Shown here piece by piece: positions 1 through 7,142 of a stretch of 64,000 bases of DNA. The stretch comes from Halomicrobium urmianum (GTDB lineage: Archaea; Halobacteriota; Halobacteria; Halobacteriales; Haloarculaceae). Below the pieces are notes generated by a model. The model searched no databases. It saw only the letters and a list, made by a program, of their open reading frames with translations, and had not been told where the DNA came from. The position numbers were made by a program, and so were the translations under genes. Numbering within the stretch: position 1 is the stretch's first letter; each line of letters opens with the position of its first letter. The stretch is taken from NCBI RefSeq assembly GCF_020217425.1, contig NZ_CP084091.1, positions 1-64,000 on the forward strand, read 5' to 3'.

Positions 1-223
1 ATCGTTGATCCGCTGTCTCGTCCAGCGCAAACTGATTCGGAGATTTCCCCGGTTCTGGCTGTAACTCGGCTTTCTGCACCCAATCATGGATCGCTTTCCG
101 TGGCCGATCGACACCCAGACTAGCGAGCAAGTCAACGGTATTCGACAGCGACAGCCCCGCAATATTCGATCGAATACCCAGCGCCAACCATCCGATAGAA
201 TCAGCGGGTCGTGCTGGTAGCAT
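1..223 (-). CDS. IS6-family transposase, N-terminal part, cut by the window edge
   Basis: Reading the minus strand from an ATG at 223 gives 74 codons that run off the left edge. The visible protein contains GLSLSNTV, then HDWVQKAELQP and a FALDET segment. These are the hallmarks of the N-terminal HTH region and the first catalytic Asp (DET) of haloarchaeal IS6/ISH15-type transposases. The N-terminus looks shortened compared with usual members, because a basic stretch before GLSLSNTV is replaced by a short unrelated segment, so the copy may be degenerate. It is a DDE recombinase. It directly abuts the iteron region of the parA cassette, consistent with a plasmid or island setting. The rest of the gene and its terminal repeats are not visible. 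Confidence 0.75.
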   Translation of the reverse strand, partial: MLPARPADSIGWLALGIRSNIAGLSLSNTVDLLASLGVDRPRKAIHDWVQKAELQPEPGKSPNQFALDETADQR

Positions 224-264
224 CGGCTGGATGGATCTTCTACTTGATTAAACCAGGAAGCTAG

Positions 265-358
265 AATATCTGGTTGAATCAATTCATTCGGCTGGTTCAA
301 TCGTTCGGTTCAACCACCTGGTTCAACCGGCCGAATGAATCAATGGGTTATTTGAACG
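265..358. repeat. TTCAAC iterons upstream of parA
   Basis: Four close copies of an 8-9 base word of type (C/T)GGTT(C/G)AA(C/T) lie at about 269-277, 293-301, 306-314 and 319-327, followed by a related TTTGAAC at 350-356. Spacing is irregular (12-25 bases). The same array stands in front of two decayed parA copies at 38.8 and 53.4 kb, so it belongs to the cassette. Iterons beside a ParA gene usually serve as partition site, operator or replication origin; which one applies here is inference. Confidence 0.7.
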
Positions 359-378
359 AGGATGGTGAACAAGCGGCT

Positions 379-1248
379 ATGCTGGCCTACAGCACGTACA
401 GCGAGGCTGGCGGTGTCGGGAAGACGACGACAGCCGCGAACCTCGCCGTCGCGCACGCACGCGCCGGACTCGACACGCTCCTCATCCCGCTCGACCAGCA
501 GGAGGGCAACCTCTCGCGGCTGTTCGGCGTCGACGAGGGCCGCTCAGACGACGTCGATACGCTGGCCCATCACATGATCCGCCGGGCGAAAGGTGACTTC
601 GCGGATCTGATCGTCGAGGCCGAGCACGGCGTCGACATCATCCCCGAGCACAACGTCTACGGCGACCTCGGCGACTGGCTCCAGCGAGAGAAGGAACAGG
701 CGGAAGCGATCGGCGAAGCGTTCTCCACGAACGCTGCCCTGCTCCGCGTCCTCAAGGAGAACGACGTCCGGGATCAGTACGACGTCATCGTCTGCGACCC
801 GCCGGCGACGGAGGGACCGCATCTCCACAACGCGATCAACGCGACGCGGTCGCTGGTGATCCCCGTCGAACCCAGCGCCAAGGGCGCGGCGGCTGTCGAT
901 GGCCTGGAGCAACTGGTCGAAGGACTCCAGTCGACGCTGGACATCTCCGTCGGCGTCCTGGCCGCGGTCCCGACGCGCTACGAAGACACGAACGACCAGA
1001 AGGCGATTATCGAGGACATCAACTACGCGGCGCCGGAGATCATCCGGAAGCGCGCGTCGCTCATGGAAGGCTGCTGGCGGCAGCAGTGCTCTGCGTACAC
1101 CTACATCCGCGAGTATCGCGATCGACGGCGCGACTACGAGCTGGACACGCTCGCGAAGTACGACCGGCTCGCCCGGTTCCTCGAGGAACAGGCCGACGTC
1201 GAGGCTCCGGACCCGCCTGAACCAGGCACGCTGGAGGCGATCGCATGA
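379..1248 (+). CDS. parA: ParA/Soj-type partition ATPase
   Basis: Cytoplasmic P-loop ATPase of the ParA/MinD family, which segregates replicons together with a DNA-binding partner. From the ATG at 379 (289 aa) the deviant Walker A box GGVGKTTT is at residues 11-18, and the Walker B-type segment VIVCDPP lies near residue 135, followed by a helix-rich C-terminus ending in acidic residues. An open frame extends upstream through TTG 274 and ATG 343. ATG 379 is preferred because the upstream codons are the iterons themselves and this ATG is kept in the decayed copy at 38.86 kb. The next gene overlaps it by 4 bases (ATGA). It is the only intact one of three parA copies in the window. Confidence 0.85.
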   Translation: MLAYSTYSEAGGVGKTTTAANLAVAHARAGLDTLLIPLDQQEGNLSRLFGVDEGRSDDVDTLAHHMIRRAKGDFADLIVEAEHGVDIIPEHNVYGDLGDWLQREKEQAEAIGEAFSTNAALLRVLKENDVRDQYDVIVCDPPATEGPHLHNAINATRSLVIPVEPSAKGAAAVDGLEQLVEGLQSTLDISVGVLAAVPTRYEDTNDQKAIIEDINYAAPEIIRKRASLMEGCWRQQCSAYTYIREYRDRRRDYELDTLAKYDRLARFLEEQADVEAPDPPEPGTLEAIA

Positions 1249-1694
1249 CGACGATGAAGGAGGGTCCCGGTGACGATCCCTTCGCCGACGATGACGACGC
1301 CGGAGAAACCGAGGAGCAGTCGGATTCCGAGCCCGCGCAGGAGCCTGAACCCGTGTCTGAATCCGAACTGGATCCCGAGCCGGAACCGGAGGAGGCACAG
1401 GACGATGAGCGGGACTCCGAGGCGTCGGATAGTGTGACCACCAGTGAGATTCCGTACGTCGTCCGCCGCCAGACCGTGAAGGAGGAGCGACAGAACGAGC
1501 ACGTCGCGTTCCTGCGCGACGAGTACGCCGACCTCGAAGGCGAGATTCTCGACGGCGTCGCCGACGAACTCGACATGCGCTCGAAAGAGGTCTCGGTGAC
1601 GGATCTCCGGGAAGCGTTCGTCGAACTCGGCGATCGACACCAGGAGGAACTCGCCGAGATCCTCGACGAGTGGGGCTACGAACACCTGAAGTAG
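1245..1694 (+). CDS. Small acidic ParA-partner protein
   Basis: 149-residue protein translationally coupled to parA (ATGA overlap). The first ~65 residues are a disordered tract rich in Glu, Asp, Pro and Ser with alternating Pro-Glu. The C-terminal ~80 residues are predicted helical and contain VVRRQTVKEERQNEHVAFLRDEYADL and a short terminal helix ending in WGYEHLK. It has no classical ParB motif. Position and size suggest the DNA- or ParA-binding partner of the partition cassette, but that is inference from context. The two decayed parA copies elsewhere in the window have no recognisable copy of this gene after them. Confidence 0.7.
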   Translation: MTTMKEGPGDDPFADDDDAGETEEQSDSEPAQEPEPVSESELDPEPEPEEAQDDERDSEASDSVTTSEIPYVVRRQTVKEERQNEHVAFLRDEYADLEGEILDGVADELDMRSKEVSVTDLREAFVELGDRHQEELAEILDEWGYEHLK

Positions 1695-1769
1695 CAGGCA
1701 GATAGCTGGTTCGTACTCTCTCGGTCGTCCCCTCGTCGATATCGTGACTGTCGACGATACGGACCTCTT

Positions 1770-1853
1770 CTATCGTCGAAAGTGAACCCACTGACACGCT
1801 CGAAGGGCACCCGGGACCCCTTCGATGCGTAATAGTTTCGCGTCCCTCGATCG
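1770..1853 (+). mobile_element. MITE-like palindrome, copy 1 (degenerate)
   Basis: Resembles the best copy at 38573-38660 over most of its length: GAACCCACTGACACGCTC, a central GAAGGGCACCCGGGACCCCTTC hairpin core, then ATGCGTAATAGTTTCG. The outer ends have drifted away from the perfect terminal repeat. It lies directly in front of the Nudix promoter, in forward orientation relative to copy 38573. Confidence 0.65.
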
Positions 1854-1872
1854 CTTAACCGACGCATAATCA
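1854..1872 (+). promoter_or_regulatory. Bipartite promoter of the Nudix gene
   Basis: CTTAACC followed after 11 bases (counted from the first C) by a CATAATCA box. The box ends 29 bases before the ATG at 1901, the expected TATA distance for a leaderless haloarchaeal mRNA. Member of a motif class found before many genes in this window. Confidence 0.55.
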
Positions 1873-1900
1873 ATAGCCGAACGAGCGTCGGATTGGAGTG

Positions 1901-2386
1901 ATGATCGACGATCGCACCCAGTGGCCAGTCGCCAGCGGCGGCCGACGAGTTGAGGTTTGCTCCGGAGCCGAGCCGAGCGGTGCGTCGGTCACCCAGGAGT
2001 TTCGGGTCGGAGCAAAGGCGCTGGTGACTTCTCGGGACCGCGTCCTCCTCATCGAGGAACAACGGGACGACGGGTCGACGTTCTGGACTTTCCCCGGCGG
2101 TGGTGTGGAGGCCGGCGAGTCGCTGCGGAACTGCCTCCGTCGAGAGGTTCGCGAGGAACTGCAGTGTCGTGTCAGTATCGACCAGATGGTCACCTCCTGT
2201 ACGTACCGACACAGGAGCAAACCCTCCACTGTCACCCACTACGCTGTCCTCGGCGCTGAACTCGAAACTGATCCCGACCCGAACCCCCGGGAAGGGATCA
2301 TCGACTGCGAGTGGTGGAACCCGGACTCGCTCCCACCCGGCACGCTCGAGCCCTTCCGTGAGATCGTACCGACCGTCGACCCGTGA
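1901..2386 (+). CDS. Nudix hydrolase
   Basis: 161-residue enzyme that hydrolyses a nucleoside diphosphate linked to another moiety in the cytoplasm. The Nudix box is complete: GGGVEAGE, seven residues, REVREEL at about residues 67-90, fitting G-x5-E-x7-REUxEE-x-G-U except for the final G. The first 30 residues (basic, with a Cys) precede a FRVGAKALV strand typical of the family. ATG 1901 is preferred to GTG 1898 because of the promoter spacing. The substrate cannot be told from sequence. It stands alone, between the MITE and a gene-free stretch. Confidence 0.85.
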   Translation: MIDDRTQWPVASGGRRVEVCSGAEPSGASVTQEFRVGAKALVTSRDRVLLIEEQRDDGSTFWTFPGGGVEAGESLRNCLRREVREELQCRVSIDQMVTSCTYRHRSKPSTVTHYAVLGAELETDPDPNPREGIIDCEWWNPDSLPPGTLEPFREIVPTVDP

Positions 2387-2981
2387 GTGGTCCTCACCGG
2401 AAATCCCGGTATCGCTGGCGGAACAGACGCCGGATAGTCCGTAACCGGACGTCGGCTGCGTGGGGTCGATTGCTATCGTCGCGTATCCGTGCGACCAGCG
2501 CCCGGCCAGCACTCCGCTCGCCACTCACGGGTGGGTACCTTCGAGATCCAGTCTGTCGAGCGACGAATCGACGACGGAGACGGCTCTGGCTGGCTGATCA
2601 GTGCCATCGCCTGCCGGTCACCAAGGTGTGGTCGTTCCCGACCGTCGGCTCGTGTGCACCGCTCGTCCAGTGAGAGCAATACTGTCGGAGTCGTTCCGAG
2701 CCCGAACTGGCACGCGGTCTGGGGACGGGATACCGCTACTTCAGACGGCAGCGGGGACGTAGCCGGGCTCGGAACAATCGTCGGTAGGCGGTGTCAGGAC
2801 ATTATTATAGAGGTGGTAAGCTTCCGAGAACGGGACGCGCCAGCGGGATTCGGACCGATAGCACGTCGCCGGCGCGCCGGGACGGTTTCGCGACGGTTGC
2901 GAGGTGTAAGCATTCGTTACCGGACGACAATACGGGGACGGCGAAAACGCCCGGGCTACCGCGCCCGAGATCGTTCACCCG
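2387..2981. other. 595-base gap without a convincing gene
   Basis: The open frames here have arginine/serine-rich composition typical of wrong-frame reading of GC-rich DNA. The only signal seen is a minus-strand copy of the bipartite promoter motif at 2802-2820, pointing into this gap with no acceptable gene after it. The gap may hold the remains of a lost gene. Confidence 0.5.
2802..2820 (-). promoter_or_regulatory. Orphan copy of the bipartite promoter motif
   Basis: On the minus strand: CTTACCACCTC then TATAATAA, almost identical to the copy upstream of the flippase gene at 34603-34621. No start codon followed by a credible gene lies 20-60 bases downstream. It could drive a small RNA or be a remnant. 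Confidence 0.45.
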
Positions 2982-4163
2982 TCAGCGGTCCTTGTCGACG
3001 TATTCCGACGGACGCGTCGTGGCCGCACACGAGAGCGTCACGCCGGGGGCCAGGCTGGTGTTGATGCCCGTCTTGGCACCGTCGCCGGCGACGACGCCGA
3101 ACTTCCGTCGTCCAGTCGAGACCGTCTCTCCCTTGACGAGCATCTCGACCGGGGCCTCGTCGTGGCGGAGGTTCGCGACGTTCGTCCCCGCGCCGAAGTT
3201 CACGTCCCGGCCGAGGACGCTATCACCGACGTACGAGAGGTGATTGACGCTGGTCTCCGCCATAACGACGCTGTTCTTGACTTCGACACCGTGTCCCACG
3301 GAGACGTCGCGGCCGAGCAGCGTTGCCCCGCGGACGTACGCGTTGGGCCCGACTGTCGCGCCGCTGCGGACCATCGCCGGCCCTTCGATGACGGCCCCGG
3401 AATCGACGGTCGCGTCCGGCTCGACGACGACGTCCCCGCGGACGGTCGCCGTCTCGCTGACCTCGCCGGCGATCTCCCGGTCTAGCTCTCCGAGTTTCCA
3501 CTCGTTGCCCGCCAGAAGCTCCCACGGCCGACCGACGTCCAGCCATCGGTCGAGCGTGACCGGTGTCGTGTCGAAGCGGTCGAGGACTCTCGCGAGGACG
3601 TCCGTGAGCTCGCGTTCACCGCGGGCACTCTCGTCCACGTCCAGCCACTCCAGGGCCCGTTCGGGGAAGACGTATCCCCCCGCGTTCGCCAGGTCCGTCG
3701 GCGGTTCCTCGGGCTTCTCGACGATGTCGGTGACGACGCCTCCGTCCGTCGAGAGGACGCCGTAGTTCGATGGGGTCGCGACGCGCGTCGCGGCGACTGC
3801 CGGGCAGACGTCGAACAGTTCGTCGACGTCCGCCGGCTCGTAGAGGCTGTCCCCGTTCAGTACGGCAAACGGACCGTCGAGGTACGGGGCCGCCGCCTGG
3901 AGGGCGTCCGCGGTACCCTGAGGGGTCTCCTGTGTCGCGTACCGGACCGGCGTTCCGCGGTACGTCTCGCCGAAGTGGGACCTGATCTCCTCCTCCCGGT
4001 ATCCGACGACGAAGACGAGGCGCTCGGTCCCCGCTTCGACGGCCGCGTCGGCCGTGTGCTCGACCAGCGGTTTGCCTGCGACCGGCAACATCGGTTTCGG
4101 CGTGTTCGCAGAGAGCGGTCGGATGCGGGTTCCGCTTCCAGCGGCGAGTATGACTGTCTCCAT
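2982..4163 (-). CDS. glmU: GlmU-like sugar-phosphate nucleotidylyltransferase
   Basis: 393-residue enzyme with an N-terminal nucleotidyltransferase domain (VILAAGSGTR-IRPL, then NTPKPMLPVAGKPL within the first 30 residues; acidic metal site in LNGDSLYEP) and, from about residue 230, a left-handed beta-helix of hexapeptide repeats, as in bifunctional archaeal GlmU. It would make UDP-GlcNAc (or dTDP/UDP-glucose) from the sugar-1-phosphate. The helix carries the conserved ...RHDEAPVEMLVKG... and KFGVVAGDGAKTGINTS segments of the acetyltransferase part. ATG 4163 places the start 28 bases after the promoter box; ATG 4166 is the alternative. It pairs functionally with glmS at 15.2-17.0 kb. Confidence 0.85.
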   Translation of the reverse strand: METVILAAGSGTRIRPLSANTPKPMLPVAGKPLVEHTADAAVEAGTERLVFVVGYREEEIRSHFGETYRGTPVRYATQETPQGTADALQAAAPYLDGPFAVLNGDSLYEPADVDELFDVCPAVAATRVATPSNYGVLSTDGGVVTDIVEKPEEPPTDLANAGGYVFPERALEWLDVDESARGERELTDVLARVLDRFDTTPVTLDRWLDVGRPWELLAGNEWKLGELDREIAGEVSETATVRGDVVVEPDATVDSGAVIEGPAMVRSGATVGPNAYVRGATLLGRDVSVGHGVEVKNSVVMAETSVNHLSYVGDSVLGRDVNFGAGTNVANLRHDEAPVEMLVKGETVSTGRRKFGVVAGDGAKTGINTSLAPGVTLSCAATTRPSEYVDKDR

Positions 4164-4190
4164 CATCGGGGACGACTACCGTCGGGACGA

Positions 4191-4209
4191 TTACTACCCG
4201 CTGGCTAAG
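4191..4209 (-). promoter_or_regulatory. Bipartite promoter of glmU-like gene
   Basis: Minus strand CTTAGCCAGCG then GGTAGTAA, ending 28 bases before the ATG at 4163. Confidence 0.55.
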
Positions 4210-4398
4210 CCGGCAAGCGGTCGGATCGGTGTCAGACCCTTCGGAGCGGCCGAGGCGCGCGGTGTCGACTCTGGTCGCTCTTCGATCACCGGTGGTCCGT
4301 CACTGCGACCGGCGGACAGATCCGTGGCCGGCCCTCGGGCGGTCGACGACGGCACGCGTCCCGGAACTACTGCCGGTGGGAGGAGTCAGCCAGTACTC

Positions 4399-4617
4399 CT
4401 AGTACCGGGAGCGGTCGTCGTACCGGTCGAGGAATCGGACGCTGACGACCGCCGGCATCACGTCGGTCACGGCGTCGATCGCCCAGTGGGTGTCGAGGGA
4501 CGCCGCCGAGCCGACGACGCAGGTGACCAGCAGCCCTTCGACGGTCTTCGGGAGCGGGCTCCGGGGTCTGTCTGCGACGAACAGTACGTCGATCGTCCGG
4601 TCGATCGCTCGAAACCA
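4399..4617 (-). pseudogene. Possible C-terminal gene remnant
   Basis: A minus-strand frame of 72 codons reads as a plausible protein (WFRAIDRTIDVLFVAD, then a hydrophobic GLLVTCVVGSAAS stretch, ending in FLDRYDDRSRY before a stop at 4399). It has no ATG or GTG near its beginning, and a stop lies just upstream in frame. Codon bias fits a real coding frame better than the overlapping frames do. It looks like the tail of a lost membrane protein. Family unknown; a chance frame is not excluded. The rest of the 4167-4718 gap shows nothing beyond the promoter at 4191. Confidence 0.35.
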
Positions 4618-4718
4618 CGTCTACGTGCCCGCTGTGAACTACGCCGCTAGGTCTGCGTTGCGGAGAGTATCGACGCCTGAAAACGAGAAGCGATCCGTTG
4701 ACTATGACGTAGCGCCGG

Positions 4719-5699
4719 TTACCCGTCGACGTTCTCCACCTCTGCCGTGTCGTTGAGTGTGACCTCGACGTCGTCCCCGTCCTTGAGGACGTACGTGTGC
4801 GGATCGACCGCTTCGCCGTTGACCGTCAGGGTGAACGAGGTATCGGAGTCGTTCCGGGAGTAGACGTCGCCCTCGAAGGTCATCGAACCCTCAGAGACGT
4901 TCGTCTCCGGGAACGTCGAGAGCGCGTACGCTGGCGTGATGTTCAGGGCGTGAGCGTGCCAGCGGGACGCGTTCTCGTCGCCGTGGAAGTGGAACGCCTC
5001 GCTCGTCATGACGTACTTGTCCTGTGAGAGGTCGACCTGTTCGCCGTCGACGGTCACGTCGAGCTGGCCGTGCGGGTGCGGGTGAGACTGATCGACGAGT
5101 CGGCCGGGCGTCTCCTGGTCGTGCGTGTCGACCCGTACGACGATCTCGTGTGCGGGGTTGAGATCCTCGAGCTCGTAGTCGCTGGGATCCTCGATCTCCG
5201 TTCCGGCGACGCGGTACGTGATCGTCGTGTTCTCGTCGCTCGCGTTGTAGGTCTCACCGTCGATAGTCAGGGAGTCGGACGTGGCGGTCACGTTCGCCGT
5301 CTCCAGCGCCTCGGCGAGTGACATCGGCTCCTCGGCCTCCCACGTGTGTTCGTTGGTCTCGTCGAACGAGAACTTCGCGTCGGAATCCGCGTCGAGGTGC
5401 GTGTCTCTCCCCTCGACGACGACAAGCATCCGGCCGGAGAGATCGCTCTCCCCGTCGTCGGTCATCTCGCCGTCAGTCGTCTCATTCGTCTCGGCCGTAC
5501 TGTTCGTCTCGTTCGTCTCGGCCGTACTGTTCGTCTCGGCCGTCTCGTTCGCTCCGGTCAACGCTTCGGTCGTCGGCTCTCCCTCGGTGTCTGCCGTGTC
5601 GCCGCTGCCGGAACCGCCGGGAGACGAGCACCCGGCCAGTAGCACCAGCGCTGCGACGAGCGCTACTGCGACGTGCGAACGCTGCAGTCGGAATGACAT
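4719..5699 (-). CDS. Histidine-rich lipoprotein with tandem beta-grasp-like modules
   Basis: 326-residue exported lipoprotein: basic n-region, hydrophobic core and lipobox LAGC (Cys ~23), then a disordered Thr/Glu/Asn linker with repeated ETNSTAETNE units. Two similar modules follow (about residues 120-195 and 240-320), each with a pattern DG-x2-Y ... T-x3-Y/V-x-V-x-G-x2-x-P-x4-L-x-D-G-D-x-V-x-V resembling a ubiquitin-like beta-grasp fold. Between them sit HPHPHG, FHFHGD and WHAHA clusters, a probable metal site. The gene at 6042 is a divergent paralogue with the same layout. Metal binding at the outer membrane face is inference; the family is unnamed to me. Many N-x-T sequons are present. 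Confidence 0.7.
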   Translation of the reverse strand: MSFRLQRSHVAVALVAALVLLAGCSSPGGSGSGDTADTEGEPTTEALTGANETAETNSTAETNETNSTAETNETTDGEMTDDGESDLSGRMLVVVEGRDTHLDADSDAKFSFDETNEHTWEAEEPMSLAEALETANVTATSDSLTIDGETYNASDENTTITYRVAGTEIEDPSDYELEDLNPAHEIVVRVDTHDQETPGRLVDQSHPHPHGQLDVTVDGEQVDLSQDKYVMTSEAFHFHGDENASRWHAHALNITPAYALSTFPETNVSEGSMTFEGDVYSRNDSDTSFTLTVNGEAVDPHTYVLKDGDDVEVTLNDTAEVENVDG

Positions 5700-5727
5700 G
5701 CACGTGTCCCTCGGGGCTGTACCGCCC

Positions 5728-5746
5728 TTATTACTCGACTGGTAAA
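5728..5746 (-). promoter_or_regulatory. Bipartite promoter of the lipoprotein at 4719-5699
   Basis: Minus strand TTTACCAGTCG then AGTAATAA, ending 29 bases before the start codon at 5699. Confidence 0.55.
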
Positions 5747-5968
5747 CACGATCCGGGGGACGGGAGACGGGTGGCGCAGCGCGTGTACCCAGACTGGCTG
5801 GTACTGCCGGCCGTAACGTCTCTGTACCGGCATCGACCGGTTAATTTGGACGTCCCCGCACGAACTGGGGGAACGCCGGACCGTCCAGCGTGGTTCTGAT
5901 CGCCCCGTGCGAGGGGCATCGCCGGTGATGGTTCGCTCTCCGGCGACGGACGACTCCGGGATACCTGG

Positions 5969-5987
5969 CTTAGCCGGGGGGTAAGTG
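5969..5987 (+). promoter_or_regulatory. Bipartite promoter-like motif before the lipoprotein at 6042
   Basis: CTTAGCCGGGG then GGTAAGTG, ending 55 bases before ATG 6042, so the mRNA would carry a leader of about 27 bases. The box is weaker than in other copies. With 5728-5746 it makes a divergent promoter region of 342 bases between the two paralogues. Confidence 0.4.
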
Positions 5988-6041
5988 GGTCTATCAGGCA
6001 GGTAGTGAACCACCCGTCGCCACTCTGTTCGTTCGACATCG

Positions 6042-7052
6042 ATGATTGACCTGTCGAAACGGCAGCTGCTTGCGCTCCTCCTCACGGGGCTGTTTGTCCT
6101 CGGCGCCGGGTGTACCGGCCTCGGGGGGAGCGGCAGCGGATCGAACGCCACGAATACCACCTCACTGACGGAGGGAACCGACACAGAGGCGGTCGAGTCT
6201 GCAGAGGAGACCACGGAGCGATCGTCGGAGAGCGCCGACGAACAGAACTCGTCAGACGGCGACGACGGGCACGATCACGACCACGGCGGTAACTCGTCGG
6301 CGACCACCGAAAACACGGATAACGCGTCGGAGGGTGGCGCGACTGACGGCGCCATCGCCGGCAAGATGACCGTCGTCGTCGCGGCGGACGAACTGTCGCT
6401 CCCTGCCCGCGACGAGGACGGCGACGGGTTCGGGATGGCCGACGATCCGCACACGTGGACGACTAGATCGAACGTGACGCTTGCCGAAGCGCTCGCCCGG
6501 TTCGACGTAACGGCGGACGTCGGCTCGCTGTCGGTCGACGGGACGACGTACCAGTCGTCGACCGAGGGGACGACCGTCTCCTACCGCGTCAACGGCGAAC
6601 CGGTCGACCCCACCGAGGTCGCCCTCGAAGACGGCGATCAGGTGTGGGTCACAGTGGAGACCGACGAGATGGACGCGGCGGTCCCCGGCACGTACATCGA
6701 CAATCAACAGCAGCACGTTCACGGTCACATGAACGTCACCGTCGCGGGCGAGGAGCTCGACTTCAGCCGGTCGAAGTACCAGTCCAACGACCGGTACTTC
6801 CACTTCGAGAACGGGGAGGGCGAGTACTGGCACGCCCACTCCTCGAACGTCACGCTCGACTACGCGCTCGACTCGCTCTCCGGAATCAACGCCTCCGGTG
6901 AAACCGTCACCGTCGACGGGACGACCTACGACGGGGGCGACGCCGATACGACGGTGACTGTCGAGGTCGACGGCGAATCGGTCAGCCCGAGCGAGTACTT
7001 CCTGAAAGACGGAGACGACGTCTCCATCACCATCGAACGCACGGGGAACTGA
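6042..7052 (+). CDS. Histidine-rich lipoprotein, paralogue of 4719-5699
   Basis: 336 residues. Signal peptide with lipobox LGAGC (Cys 24), then a low-complexity linker with GHDHDHGG, two beta-grasp-like modules (about residues 155-225 and 265-335; both contain VDGTTY followed by an x-V-x-x-LxDGDxV strand pattern), and between them HVHGH and WHAHS clusters. The layout, WHAH motif and module pattern match the divergently transcribed neighbour, so both arose by duplication. The DGDGFGMADD segment before the first module looks like a calcium-type loop. Likely anchored outside the cell and binding a transition metal (inference). It precedes a large sensory regulator by 90 bases on the same strand. 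Confidence 0.7.
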   Translation: MIDLSKRQLLALLLTGLFVLGAGCTGLGGSGSGSNATNTTSLTEGTDTEAVESAEETTERSSESADEQNSSDGDDGHDHDHGGNSSATTENTDNASEGGATDGAIAGKMTVVVAADELSLPARDEDGDGFGMADDPHTWTTRSNVTLAEALARFDVTADVGSLSVDGTTYQSSTEGTTVSYRVNGEPVDPTEVALEDGDQVWVTVETDEMDAAVPGTYIDNQQQHVHGHMNVTVAGEELDFSRSKYQSNDRYFHFENGEGEYWHAHSSNVTLDYALDSLSGINASGETVTVDGTTYDGGDADTTVTVEVDGESVSPSEYFLKDGDDVSITIERTGN

Positions 7053-7142
7053 CCATGTCGACTCGGCTGAATATCGACGCCAGACCGAACTGCCGGACCG
7101 GCATCGGCGGCCGCGGGTGGCATCGAAATCACCACGGAGAGG

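Noticed and set aside
274-378. Longer N-terminus of ParA from TTG 274 or ATG 343
   Set aside because: These codons are the iterons; the decayed copy at 38.86 kb keeps the ATG equivalent to 379 at the same distance from the iterons.
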